From Planococcus maritimus (GTDB taxonomy: Bacteria > Bacillota > Bacilli > Bacillales_A > Planococcaceae), in the NCBI RefSeq assembly GCF_001592825.1, contig NZ_LTZG01000021.1, positions 248,001 through 312,000 of the forward strand: 64,000 nucleotides of DNA. The letters are read 5' to 3'. Positions 46,230 to 56,029 of this stretch are shown here, piece by piece. The position numbers and the translations under genes were made by a program. The number at the start of each line of letters is the position of its first letter. The stretch's first letter is position 1. The notes under the pieces were generated by a model. The model searched no databases, was not told the origin of the DNA, and saw only the letters and a list, made by a program, of their open reading frames with translations.

Positions 46230-46778
46230 TTAAAGTTGGTTGCGTCCCGGTTCAGTATCCCCGCGAATATTCGTCGAGCCTTGTGTTCCGATCAATGGAT
46301 CTTCGCCTTCTTTCAAGCGGTTCACGTCGCTTGGCTCAGATTGCTTCGTTTTATCTTCTTCCACTAACACAAGAATGCGTCCTTCTTTGAATTGCTCTTC
46401 GTAACTTTTCGCTTCATCTTCCGGCACGCCTAGGCCGATTAAAGCACCCGCAATCCCGCCAACGCCCGCGCCAGCTACTGCGCCAGTCAGGCCAGCCGCA
46501 ATTGGACCCGCTGCGACAATTGGCCCAATCCCAGGGATCGCTAGCGCCCCAAGGCCTGCCAACACACCTCCAAGGCCGCCAAGCGCACCTCCAGTAGCCG
46601 CGCCAGCTGCCGCGCCTTCACTGGCCTGGGTTCCGGTTTCTTCGGTTACACGCTCCACGTCTTTTTTATCTTTACTAAGAACCGAAATGTCTTCATCTCG
46701 GTAGCCTTGCCGCTGAAGATCCTCGATTACTTCCACTGCTTCCATTTCCGTTCCGTATGACCCGACTACTCGTGACAT
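46230..46778 (-). CDS. General stress protein, glycine-zipper type
   Basis: 182-residue protein of the YflT/heat-stress group. N-terminal alpha/beta domain (1-55, VVGSYGTEMEAVEVIEDLQR) resembling general stress protein 17M; then a long Gly/Ala glycine-zipper hydrophobic stretch (about 52-115, GGALGGLGGVLAGLGALAIP and following), consistent with membrane insertion; then a conserved PEDEAKSYEEQFKEGRILVLVE and an acidic tail. GGGAGG precedes the ATG. A near-consensus sigma-B promoter upstream fits its class. Molecular role unknown. Confidence 0.85.
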   Translation of the reverse strand: MSRVVGSYGTEMEAVEVIEDLQRQGYRDEDISVLSKDKKDVERVTEETGTQASEGAAAGAATGGALGGLGGVLAGLGALAIPGIGPIVAAGPIAAGLTGAVAGAGVGGIAGALIGLGVPEDEAKSYEEQFKEGRILVLVEEDKTKQSEPSDVNRLKEGEDPLIGTQGSTNIRGDTEPGRNQL

Positions 46779-46834
46779 CTCTTTCGTCCTCCCTTGTATG
46801 AGTTCCTATATTGGTTTATGTATCTAAGATTGTC

Positions 46835-46859
46835 TTTCCCTGTCAAAAGGGTATTAAAC
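46835..46859 (-). promoter_or_regulatory. Sigma-B promoter of the stress gene
   Basis: Minus strand GTTTAA (46854-46859), 13 bp, GGGAAA (46835-46840), close to the sigma-B consensus GTTTAA-N13/14-GGGWAW. A TTGACA just inside the spacer with TACATA 18 bp on could give an additional sigma-A start. Confidence 0.68.
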
Positions 46860-46874
46860 CTGTGCGGGCACTTG

Positions 46875-46904
46875 AAAAGCCGCCTGCGTCAGCAAGCGGC
46901 TTTT
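46875..46904 (-). terminator. Terminator after tyrS
   Basis: AAAAGCCGC-C-TGC pairs with GCA-A-GCGGCTTTT around GTCA, a stem with one internal mismatch. Confidence 0.75.
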
Positions 46905-46908
46905 GTGT

Positions 46909-48174
<1,266 letters not shown>

Positions 48175-48204
48175 CTAATTTTCCTCCTCTATTTTTGATT
48201 CACC

Positions 48205-48445
48205 TGATTGCCGGGACACAAAAAAGCCCCTGCATGAAATTCATGCAGGGACGCATATGCGCGGTACCACCCAGCTTGGAGGACGTAGCCTCCCACTCGA
48301 ATGTGCCAGACGGGGCACTTCCGCAAACTCCAGGCCTGTAATTCGTGGCATGCGTTTTGGCCGGTTCGCACCTCCCACCGGCTCTCTGATTTCAAAACTG
48401 CATGCCCTACTGCGGACCTTTCTTCGCTTGATTATAAAGATTCTA
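48205..48445 (-). ncRNA. Tyrosine T-box leader of tyrS
   Basis: The T-box core GGGTGGTACCGCG is at 48260-48272 (minus strand), followed by a terminator: CCCTGCATGA/TCATGCAGGG (48228-48250) and six U. Stem I includes GCCGGT/ACCGGC and GTTTTG/CAAAAC pairings; the specifier is UAC (Tyr) in GAATTACAGG, complement of 48338-48340. Uncharged tRNA-Tyr should stabilise the antiterminator and allow tyrS transcription. Confidence 0.95.
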
Positions 48446-48451
48446 TACTGT

Positions 48452-48479
48452 AGTGTACTCGAATCCTAAAGATTGTCAA
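48452..48479 (-). promoter_or_regulatory. tyrS promoter
   Basis: Minus strand TTGACA (48474-48479), 16 bp, TACACT (48452-48457), placed so that the transcript begins at the 5' end of the T-box leader. It is divergent from the PBP promoter. Confidence 0.7.
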
Positions 48480-48505
48480 TATCTTTCGTTTCAATTATCG
48501 GATTA

Positions 48506-48514
48506 TGCTATAAT
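48506..48514 (+). promoter_or_regulatory. Extended -10 promoter of the class A PBP
   Basis: TGC-TATAAT at 48506-48514, 28 bp upstream of the GTG start; the -35 region is weak. Confidence 0.6.
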
Positions 48515-48541
48515 AGAAAAGATTTTTAGGAGGGGGATAAT

Positions 48542-51500
48542 GTGCAAGATAAACTCAGAAGATGGTTATTGAAGGCAGAAGAAACAACCGATAAATGGAC
48601 GTCCCACAAATGGTTTAAACGATTCAAAATCACCACGGGAGTCATTTGGAATTTGGCAATCATTGTAGCGATTATTTTGGTAGCAGGTGGCGTATTCGCT
48701 GCATCGGCAGGAGCTGGCTATTTCGCTTCCCTCGTGGACGAAGAACAGCTGCGGACCGAGGATGAAATGCTGTCAGACATTTACAGCTATGAGGAAACTT
48801 CTCAATTGTATTTTGCCGACAATACCTACCTTGGCAAATTGCAGACCGACCTTGACCGTGAAGAAACGACATTAGAAGATGTTTCTGATGTTGCTATTGA
48901 TGCGGTACTAGCTACCGAAGACGAATATTTCTTCGAACATGATGGCATTGTCCCGAAAGCGATCATGCGCGGATTGTTCCAGGATGTCTCTAACTCAGAC
49001 AGCCAATCAGGAGGATCCACGTTAACTCAGCAATTGATTAAAAACCAAATTCTGACGAACGAAGTCTCCTACGAACGAAAAGCAAAAGAAATTCTCTTGG
49101 CTATGCGCCTCGAAAAATTCATGACCAAAGAAGAAATCATGGAAGCCTATTTGAACATCATTCCTTATGGCCGAAATTCAGCTGGCATGAACATCGCTGG
49201 GATTGAGACTGCGGCAAAAGGCATATTTAATGTGCCAGCGAGCGACTTGAACTTGCCGCAAGCGGCATTCATCGCCGGCATCCCGAAAGCGCCTTTCAGC
49301 TATACGCCTTATGCGGCCGGTGGGGTCCCTAAAAAAGGGGAGGCTTTGGAACCTGGCCTCAACCGTATGAAAACGGTACTTTATCGCATGCTTGAAACAG
49401 GCTACATCACAGAAGCTGAATACCAAGAAGCGCTGGAGTACGATATCGCTGCAGACTTTAGAACGGGCGAAACCCGTTCATACGAAGACCATCCTTTCGT
49501 GACGACTGAGTTGGAAAAACGTGCAACTCGTATCATTATGGATGTGTTGGCAGAACAAAATGGCGTCGATCCTGAAACACTTGACCAAGACCAAAACTTA
49601 TACGAAGAATATGCGATTTTAGCTGACCGTGCAGTGCGTTCGAATGGCTACCGTATCCATTCAAGTATCAATAAAGACCTGTACATCGCACAAGATAAAG
49701 CACAAAAAGCGTACCAAGGATACGGCACGACCTTGTCCGAGGATTATATTGACGAAAACGGCGAAACCAAAACCCGCCAATTGCCTGTCCAAGTCGGCAG
49801 TGTCACTTTGGAAAACGACACCGGCCGCATCTTGAGCTTTGTCGGCGGGCGTGATCACGAAATTGAAAAACTGAACCACGCAACCCAAGCCTACCGATCG
49901 ATCGGATCGACGGTTAAGCCTTTACTTGTTTATGGCCCAGCCTTGGAAAATGGCTTGATCGGCGCTGGCAGCCCAGTAGTCGATGTGAAGTTCACATTAA
50001 ACGACAACGGTAAACCATATGAACCAGCTAACTTTGTTCCAACAAGCGAGCAAGGCATCATGCCAGCGCGTGACGCACTGGCCCAATCGCAAAACCTTCC
50101 TGCATTGCGTTTGTTTGCGCAAATGCGTGACGATATGCCGATCCAATACTTGATCGACAATGGCTTCTCGCGCGTAGAGGAAAATGATGGCGTCGTTTCT
50201 GCAGCACTCGGCGGCGGTATCGAAGGTTCTGTTGAAGAAGTTGCGAACGCTTATGCCGCACTCGCCAATGGCGGCAAGCATATGGAAACGACCATGATCG
50301 ATAAGATCGAAGATGCAGACGGCAATGTCATTTATGAACACGAAGTCGAAGCAAAAGATGTCTTCACGCCACAAGCGTCGTATGTATTGACCGATATGCT
50401 GCGCGATGTTTTCAAAACGGACCGCGGAACGGCTAGCCGTGCGAATGGCATGCTGAAATTCAATGCCGATTTTGCTGGTAAGACCGGAACGACACAAGAC
50501 ACTAAAGATGTCTGGCTTGTCGGCTATAACCCGAACATCACGATGGGTGTTTGGCTTGGCTATGATCAAGAAAAATTCACCCTGGATAATTTCCGGAACC
50601 AGAATTTACAGCCATCCGTCCGCGTCAATCAATTGTGGGCAAACTTAATGAATACAACTTATGATGTGGCACCTGACGCAATTGGCTCTGGCGATACATT
50701 TAAAGAACCTGAAGGTGTCGTCTCCCGTTCATTCTGCGGCATTTCTGGATTTGCGCCAAACGATGCTTGTAAAAAAGCGGGCTTGGTCCGTTCCGATTTG
50801 TTCATCGCGGATATCATGACGCCAAAAGCTGGCGATGATAGCTTGAGCAGTGGATCGTATACGACCATCAATGGCAAGCGCTATGCTGCCTTATCAACTA
50901 CACCAAGTGAATTTGTATCTGGCGGTGGCCTCGGCGTGTCTGAGGAATATGTTGACCGCATGCTCGCACCATTCGGCGGAGATGCAGGGAAATTATTCCC
51001 TGGCAGTTCACGATTCAGCAACGTCGTTTCAAGTGCTACATTTGATGCAGACAGTGCAGCCCCTGCCCCGGTCGGAACTTCGATCAACGGACGCACCATC
51101 ACGTGGAGCGATTCCGCTTCGAATGATGTCGTCGGTTACCGCGTATTCCGAAACGGCAGCAGAGTTTCTTCTGTATCAGAATCGAGCAGCAACTCCTATA
51201 GTGCGCCTGGCCCTGGAACGTATACAGTTGTCGCAGTGGACATTACAGGCCGTCAATCGGCTGCTTCCAACGGCGTAACGATCGAAGCGCCAAAACCGGA
51301 ACCGAAGCCGGAACCAGCTCCTGAACCGGAACCGGAAAAAGAACAAGCTCCGGAACCACCGCAAGAAACTGAAAAACCGGAACCGGAAGAAAAACCGGCC
51401 GAGGAAAAACCGGCTCCTGAAGAACCAGAGGAACCGGAGGAACCCGAAGAAGAAGAACCTGAAGAGGAAGAACCTGAAGAGGAAGAAGAAGAGGAAGAAC

Positions 51501-51559
51501 CCGAAGAGCCTTCAGAACCAGACACTGAAGCTCCTGAAAGTGAAGAAGACGCAGCATAA
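48542..51559 (+). CDS. Class A penicillin-binding protein with FN3 domain and acidic tail
   Basis: Bifunctional peptidoglycan glycosyltransferase/transpeptidase, 1005 residues. One membrane anchor (about 33-63); GT51 domain with catalytic Glu in LATEDEYFFEHDGI, GGSTLTQQLIKNQ and AYLNIIPYGRNSAGM; transpeptidase domain with SxxK in IGSTVKPLL, SxN in AQSQNLPAL and KTG in FAGKTGTTQD. A fibronectin-III-like domain (about 840-910) and a roughly 95-residue Pro/Glu tail follow. The start is GTG with AGGAGGGGG; an ATG two bases earlier is out of frame. PBP1a/2c/F-type assignment is unsettled, hence no symbol. Monocistronic. Confidence 0.93.
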   Translation: MQDKLRRWLLKAEETTDKWTSHKWFKRFKITTGVIWNLAIIVAIILVAGGVFAASAGAGYFASLVDEEQLRTEDEMLSDIYSYEETSQLYFADNTYLGKLQTDLDREETTLEDVSDVAIDAVLATEDEYFFEHDGIVPKAIMRGLFQDVSNSDSQSGGSTLTQQLIKNQILTNEVSYERKAKEILLAMRLEKFMTKEEIMEAYLNIIPYGRNSAGMNIAGIETAAKGIFNVPASDLNLPQAAFIAGIPKAPFSYTPYAAGGVPKKGEALEPGLNRMKTVLYRMLETGYITEAEYQEALEYDIAADFRTGETRSYEDHPFVTTELEKRATRIIMDVLAEQNGVDPETLDQDQNLYEEYAILADRAVRSNGYRIHSSINKDLYIAQDKAQKAYQGYGTTLSEDYIDENGETKTRQLPVQVGSVTLENDTGRILSFVGGRDHEIEKLNHATQAYRSIGSTVKPLLVYGPALENGLIGAGSPVVDVKFTLNDNGKPYEPANFVPTSEQGIMPARDALAQSQNLPALRLFAQMRDDMPIQYLIDNGFSRVEENDGVVSAALGGGIEGSVEEVANAYAALANGGKHMETTMIDKIEDADGNVIYEHEVEAKDVFTPQASYVLTDMLRDVFKTDRGTASRANGMLKFNADFAGKTGTTQDTKDVWLVGYNPNITMGVWLGYDQEKFTLDNFRNQNLQPSVRVNQLWANLMNTTYDVAPDAIGSGDTFKEPEGVVSRSFCGISGFAPNDACKKAGLVRSDLFIADIMTPKAGDDSLSSGSYTTINGKRYAALSTTPSEFVSGGGLGVSEEYVDRMLAPFGGDAGKLFPGSSRFSNVVSSATFDADSAAPAPVGTSINGRTITWSDSASNDVVGYRVFRNGSRVSSVSESSSNSYSAPGPGTYTVVAVDITGRQSAASNGVTIEAPKPEPKPEPAPEPEPEKEQAPEPPQETEKPEPEEKPAEEKPAPEEPEEPEEPEEEEPEEEEPEEEEEEEEPEEPSEPDTEAPESEEDAA

Positions 51560-51561
51560 CG

Positions 51562-51593
51562 AAAGCCCCTCTGCATTAGCAGAGGGGCTTTTA
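51562..51593. terminator. Bidirectional terminator between PBP and acsA
   Basis: AAAGCCCCTCTGC-ATTA-GCAGAGGGGCTTT, a 13-bp perfect stem; ends both convergent genes. Confidence 0.9.
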
Positions 51594-53315
51594 CTAGTCT
51601 TCCATTGTGGACAAATCGCCAGTCGGCAAATCCAATTCCCACGCTTTCAAGACGCGGCGCATGATTTTGCCGCTTCGTGTTTTCGGAAGCTTGTCTTTAA
51701 ATTCGATTTCACGCGGTGCTGCGTGTGCAGCCAATTCTTTTTTAACGAACTGACGGATTTCTTCAATCAATTCATCGGACGGCTCATAACCTTCTACGAG
51801 CGCAACGAAGGCTTTAATGATTTCTCCGCGTACCGGATCGGGTTTTCCGATGACACCTGCCTCGGCTACCGCTGGATGCTCCAGCAGTTTGCTTTCTACT
51901 TCAAACGGGCCGACCCGTTCGCCAGAAGTCATGATGACATCATCGACTCTGCCCTGGAACCAGAAATACCCGTCTTCATCCATATAGGCTGAGTCGCCGG
52001 ACACATACCACTCATCATTCAAGAAATAGGAATCGTATTTTTGCGGATTGTTCCAGATTTGCCGCATCATGGATGGCCATCCTTTTTTGATCGCCAGATT
52101 GCCCATTTGGTTGGCTGGCAATTCCGTGCCTTGATCGTCAACGATCGCTGCTTGAACCCCCGGGATCGGTTTGCCCATTGAACCTGGCTTGATCGCCATC
52201 GACGGGTAATTGCAAATGACTTGTCCACCTGTTTCCGTCATCCACCACGTATCGTGGATGCGTTTATCGAAAACTTGCGCTCCCCATTTGACGACTTCTG
52301 GATTTAGCGGTTCCCCAACAGACAAGACGTGGCGCAAAGTTGAAAGATTGTATTCTTTCACTAAAGCGTCTCCTGCTCCCATCAGCATGCGGAATGCTGT
52401 AGGTGCGCTATACCAGACCGTAACGCCGTAATCTTCAATAGCTTGATACCAAGCATCAGGAGAAAAGCGTCCGCCCAGAATAACGGTTGTGACACCATTG
52501 AGCCACGGAGAGAACACGCCATATGCTGTGCCTGTAACCCATCCGGGGTCAGCTGTGCACCAGTAAATATCTTGCTCTTGAAAATCCAGTACCCATTTAC
52601 CGGTTTGATACTGTTGCACCATTGCATATTGCGCATGCAAGACACCCTTAGGTTTGCCGGTAGAGCCGGAAGTATAATGAAGCACCAAGCCATCTTCTTT
52701 TTCCAGCCACTCCACATCGAATTCGTCCGAGCAGGAATTCAGATGCTTCAAGACGTCGACATGGCCATCTGTTTCTTCTGCCCCTTCTTCCCCGACCAGG
52801 AAGATGGTTTTCAAATTTGGAAGGCGGTCTTTCGGGATACGCGGAAGCAATTCTGGCGTCGTAATGATTGCTTTGGCATTACTATCCTCGAGACGGTCAT
52901 AAATGGCCCCTTCCATAAATGCTTCGAATAACGGTCCAACGATCAAGCCCATCTTCAACGCTCCGAACATAAGGAAATATAATTCAGGAGAACGGGGCAT
53001 AAAGATGAAGATACGGTCCCCTTTTTCCAAGTCGGAATGTGATTTCAATAGATTTGCCGCACGGTTCGTCATGCGTTTCATTTCGTAAAATGTATAAGTT
53101 TCATTCCGATGTTGATCTATATAATAGAGAGCAACTTTGTTTTTACGATCCGATTCAGCATGGCGATCAATCGCCTCATGGGCCATATTGATTTTCCCGG
53201 TTTTCGCCCAGCTGAACTCTTTTTCAACTTCGGACCAGTCAAAATTCGCTGACTGCTCTTCGTAATTATGTAAATGATGCTTTCCTGGTTTTGCTGGTAA
53301 CGCTTCCACTCTCAC
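51594..53315 (-). CDS. acsA: Acetyl-CoA synthetase
   Basis: AMP-forming acetate:CoA ligase, 573 residues (572 in B. subtilis). P-loop LHYTSGSTGKPKGVLHAQY, DTWWMTETGGQVICNYP, hinge QGRVDDVIMTSGERVGPFEVE (in part) and the acetylatable lysine in LPKTRSGKIMRRVLKAW. The C-terminus PTGDLSTMED matches the B. subtilis protein. GTG at 53315 (MRVEALPA...) fits the B. subtilis start (MNLKALPA); ATG at 53324 is in frame but overlaps AAAGG. The activity should be switched off by AcuA acetylation and restored by AcuC, both encoded divergently. A cre overlaps codons 3-7. Confidence 0.97.
   Translation of the reverse strand: MRVEALPAKPGKHHLHNYEEQSANFDWSEVEKEFSWAKTGKINMAHEAIDRHAESDRKNKVALYYIDQHRNETYTFYEMKRMTNRAANLLKSHSDLEKGDRIFIFMPRSPELYFLMFGALKMGLIVGPLFEAFMEGAIYDRLEDSNAKAIITTPELLPRIPKDRLPNLKTIFLVGEEGAEETDGHVDVLKHLNSCSDEFDVEWLEKEDGLVLHYTSGSTGKPKGVLHAQYAMVQQYQTGKWVLDFQEQDIYWCTADPGWVTGTAYGVFSPWLNGVTTVILGGRFSPDAWYQAIEDYGVTVWYSAPTAFRMLMGAGDALVKEYNLSTLRHVLSVGEPLNPEVVKWGAQVFDKRIHDTWWMTETGGQVICNYPSMAIKPGSMGKPIPGVQAAIVDDQGTELPANQMGNLAIKKGWPSMMRQIWNNPQKYDSYFLNDEWYVSGDSAYMDEDGYFWFQGRVDDVIMTSGERVGPFEVESKLLEHPAVAEAGVIGKPDPVRGEIIKAFVALVEGYEPSDELIEEIRQFVKKELAAHAAPREIEFKDKLPKTRSGKIMRRVLKAWELDLPTGDLSTMED
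53295..53308. promoter_or_regulatory. cre within the start of acsA
   Basis: Coding strand TGGAAGCGTTACCA matches TGWAARCGYTWNCW at 13 of 14 positions. The B. subtilis acsA start region carries, as I recall, TGAAAGCGTTACCA at the same codons, so this intragenic CcpA site appears conserved. Confidence 0.7.
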
Positions 53316-53444
53316 ATAAATCATCCTTTCCTATTGTTTCTCTATATTCTACATCAAGCTGGAAGGGAAATGCTAATAATTTTAATTCTTTAGAAAATAC
53401 GGTGTATTTATCCAAGCAACTTTCTTTTCCTTTCCCCCTTCATG

Positions 53445-53450
53445 TATAAT
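53445..53450 (+). promoter_or_regulatory. acuA promoter (-10)
   Basis: TATAAT 31 bp before the acuA ATG. The -35 region is pyrimidine-rich and does not match consensus. No cre is evident on the acuA side. Confidence 0.5.
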
Positions 53451-53481
53451 AAAACTAATTGCAACCACAGGCGGTGAAATG

Positions 53482-54114
53482 ATGGAACATAAGAAGACGT
53501 ACAATGCGATGGAGTTAAAAACGAAACACGGACGTATCATCATCGAGGGACCAGTCCCTTCTAGAGAGTTAAAAGAGCTCGATTTCCATGAAGACTTGAC
53601 GGCTTTCCGGCCTCCAGAACAGCAGCACAAAGCCATTACAGATATTGCTGATTTGCCAGAAGGGCGCATCTTGATTGCGCGTGACCAGAACATGATTGTT
53701 GGGTATGTCACATACCTCTACCCCGATCCGCTCGAGCGTTGGTCTGAAGGAAAAATGGAAAATTTGATTGAGCTCGGGGCAATCGAAGTCATCCCGAAGT
53801 ATCGGGGCGCCGGCGTCGGCAAAGCGCTGTTACAAGTGTCGATGATGGACGATGCTTTCAACGATTTTATCGTCATCACGACAGAATATTATTGGCATTG
53901 GGATTTAAAAGGTACTGGACTGAATGTTTGGGAGTACCGTAAAATCATGGAAAAAATGATGCAAGCGGGTGGACTTGAATATTTCGCTACCGACGATCCG
54001 GAAATTAGCTCACATCCAGCCAATACGCTAATGGCACGCATCGGTTCGCGTGTCGATACAGACTCGATCCAACAGTTCGACCAGCTGCGTTTCATGAACC
54101 GCTATATGTACTGA
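53482..54114 (+). CDS. acuA: AcuA, protein acetyltransferase acting on AcsA
   Basis: GNAT-family lysine acetyltransferase, 210 residues, as in B. subtilis. It inactivates AcsA by acetylating the active-site lysine. N-terminal DLTAFRPPEQQHKAI; acetyl-CoA loop LGAIEVIPKYRGAGVGKALL; then TTEYYWHWDLKGTGLNVWEYRK, a family block. The second of two consecutive ATG codons (53482) has the better distance from GCGGTGA and gives MEHKKTY as in B. subtilis. First gene of acuABC. Confidence 0.95.
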   Translation: MEHKKTYNAMELKTKHGRIIIEGPVPSRELKELDFHEDLTAFRPPEQQHKAITDIADLPEGRILIARDQNMIVGYVTYLYPDPLERWSEGKMENLIELGAIEVIPKYRGAGVGKALLQVSMMDDAFNDFIVITTEYYWHWDLKGTGLNVWEYRKIMEKMMQAGGLEYFATDDPEISSHPANTLMARIGSRVDTDSIQQFDQLRFMNRYMY

Positions 54115-54133
54115 TTACTAAAGGGGTGTTTGT

Positions 54134-54772
54134 ATGCTGATAGAAGAAATTATGAAGAAAGACGTATTCACGCTGCGTTCAGACCAGACCGTCCAAGACG
54201 TGTTGGATTTGTTTGAAGAAAAACGAATTCGCCACGCCCCCATCGTTGACGATGGAAAAGTTGTCGGCATCGTCACCGATCGTGATTTAAAAGACGCGAT
54301 GCCTTCCATGTTTACCGTATCTCCAAAAGGTGAACCGTATAAAAAGAAAGTATCGGAAATCATGACCAAGGATCCGATGATCGCTCACCCGTTAGACTTC
54401 GTAGAGGAGATTGCTTTATTGTTCTATGAGCAAAAAATCGGCTGCTTGCCGGTCGTCAGCCAAAATGAACTTGTGGGCTTTCTAACAGAGACCGACTTGT
54501 TGTATACGTATATCGAGTTGACTGGTGCGCATCAGCCCGGGTCTCAAATCGAAATTAAAGTGCCCAACCGCTCTGGTGCTCTATACGAAGTGAGCAAAGT
54601 GTTTTATGAGCATAAAGTTAATGTATTAAGCGTCCTCGTCTATCCGGACCGGGAAGACAATGCCAATAAGATATTGGCTTTCCGTATCAAAACGATGAAC
54701 CCCATTTCCATTATTGAAGATTTGCGCAAAGAAGGTTTCGATGTCCTATGGCCGAATCTCTTACAGGAATGA
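54134..54772 (+). CDS. acuB: AcuB, CBS-ACT domain protein
   Basis: 212 residues: two CBS domains (about 5-60, RIRHAPIVDDGKVVGIVTDR, and 72-130, IGCLPVVSQNELVGFLTETD) and a C-terminal ACT domain (about 140-205, VPNRSGALYEVSKVFYEHKV). Presumed adenylate or amino-acid sensor that influences the acetylation system; the mechanism is unknown. Starts 19 bp after acuA and overlaps acuC by 4 bp. Confidence 0.94.
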   Translation: MLIEEIMKKDVFTLRSDQTVQDVLDLFEEKRIRHAPIVDDGKVVGIVTDRDLKDAMPSMFTVSPKGEPYKKKVSEIMTKDPMIAHPLDFVEEIALLFYEQKIGCLPVVSQNELVGFLTETDLLYTYIELTGAHQPGSQIEIKVPNRSGALYEVSKVFYEHKVNVLSVLVYPDREDNANKILAFRIKTMNPISIIEDLRKEGFDVLWPNLLQE

Positions 54773-55923
54773 AAAAACACGCTGTCTTCATCTATTCAGA
54801 AGATCAATTGGGGTATAAATTTTCTGAAACGCATCCGTTCAACCAAAAACGGCTCATTTTAACGATTGACTTGCTGAAGGAAATGAAAGCCCTTCCAGAG
54901 GATTTGATTGTGCCTGCACGGACTGCAACAGATGAAGAATTATTGCTTGCGCACGACCAGCGCTATATCGACATCGTCAAAAAAGCGAGCCGCGGCGAAG
55001 TCACACCGGAAGCTGGCGAAGGCTATGGCATCGGGACAGAAGATACGCCGATTTTCGAGAATATGCACGAAGCGAGCGCCCGCTTAGTCGGCGGCACTTT
55101 GACTGCGGTTGACCAAGTAATGGAGGGCAAAGCGGAACATGCATTAAACCTTGGTGGCGGTCTTCATCATGGCTTTCGCGGAAAGGCATCGGGTTTTTGC
55201 ATCTATAATGACAGCTCAGTCGCCATCCATTATTTGAAACAGAAGTATGGCGCACGCGTCTTGTATATCGATACGGATGCACATCACGGGGATGGCGTCC
55301 AATGGTGTTTTTACGACGACCCCGACGTCTGTACGGTATCTATTCATGAAACTGGCCGCTATCTGTTCCCTGGCACTGGCAATATCAATGAGCGCGGAAG
55401 CGGCCAAGGCTATGGCACTTCATTCAACTTCCCGATCGACGCGTTCACAGAGGACGAGTCGTTTCTGGACATTTACCGGACCGCTATGCGCGAAATCATC
55501 GAGCATTTCAAGCCCGATGTCATTTTAAGCCAGAACGGCGCCGATGCACATTATCTAGATCCCTTGACTCACTTGAGCAGTACAATGGAAATCTACCGCG
55601 AAATCCCCAAAATCGCCCATGAACTGGCACATGAATTCTGCGATGGCAAATGGATAGCGGTCGGTGGCGGCGGGTATGACATCTGGCGGGTCGTACCACG
55701 CGCCTGGTCAATGCTATGGATGGAAATGAACAGTCAGCCTTTGCCGCACGGGAAACTGCCTGAAGCATGGCTCAAGCGATGGCAAACAGAATCTCCTGTC
55801 CCTTTAATCGAGACCTGGTCAGATCCAGAAAACATGTACAAGCCCATTCCAAGGAAAATGGAAATCACAGAGAAAAACCAACAAATGCTCGACAAAGCTC
55901 TCTACATGATTCGTAATCAGTGA
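54769..55923 (+). CDS. acuC: AcuC, class I-like protein deacetylase
   Basis: Zinc deacetylase of the histone-deacetylase fold, about 384 residues, reactivating acetylated AcsA. Catalytic blocks: LNLGGGLHHGFRGKASGFCIYN, YIDTDAHHGDGVQ, SIHETGRYLFPGTG, LSQNGADAH and VGGGGYDIWR. I prefer the ATG at 54769 (ATGA overlap with acuB, N-terminus MKKHAVFIYS as in B. subtilis); an in-frame ATG at 54748 would add seven residues. B. subtilis carries motPS between ccpA and acuC; here only a terminator separates them. Confidence 0.94.
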   Translation: MKKHAVFIYSEDQLGYKFSETHPFNQKRLILTIDLLKEMKALPEDLIVPARTATDEELLLAHDQRYIDIVKKASRGEVTPEAGEGYGIGTEDTPIFENMHEASARLVGGTLTAVDQVMEGKAEHALNLGGGLHHGFRGKASGFCIYNDSSVAIHYLKQKYGARVLYIDTDAHHGDGVQWCFYDDPDVCTVSIHETGRYLFPGTGNINERGSGQGYGTSFNFPIDAFTEDESFLDIYRTAMREIIEHFKPDVILSQNGADAHYLDPLTHLSSTMEIYREIPKIAHELAHEFCDGKWIAVGGGGYDIWRVVPRAWSMLWMEMNSQPLPHGKLPEAWLKRWQTESPVPLIETWSDPENMYKPIPRKMEITEKNQQMLDKALYMIRNQ

Positions 55924-55961
55924 ATTCCACTTGATTCATTCGGAATATTCCGCAGCTAAAA

Positions 55962-56015
55962 AAAAAACGCCCTTGCGACGGGATTAAATTCAATCCTAAT
56001 GCAAGGGCGTTTTTT
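55962..56015. terminator. Bidirectional terminator between acuC and ccpA
   Basis: ACGCCCTTGC (55967-55976) pairs with GCAAGGGCGT (56001-56010), with an inner GGATT/AATCC hairpin and A/T runs on both sides. Confidence 0.88.
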
Positions 56016-56029
56016 ATTGTATTCGCCGA

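Noticed and set aside
49997-50569. 190-codon minus-strand open frame inside the PBP gene
   Set aside because: Antisense shadow; the sense frame holds intact transpeptidase motifs.
51290-51550. Repetitive DNA that could be mistaken for a satellite or CRISPR-like array
   Set aside because: The repetition follows codon phase of the PBP tail; there is no spacer-repeat order.
51253-51642. Open Ser/Gly-rich frame on the minus strand opposite the PBP tail
   Set aside because: It is the antisense of GAA/CCG/GAG codons of the Pro/Glu tail, has no ribosome binding site and overlaps a terminator.
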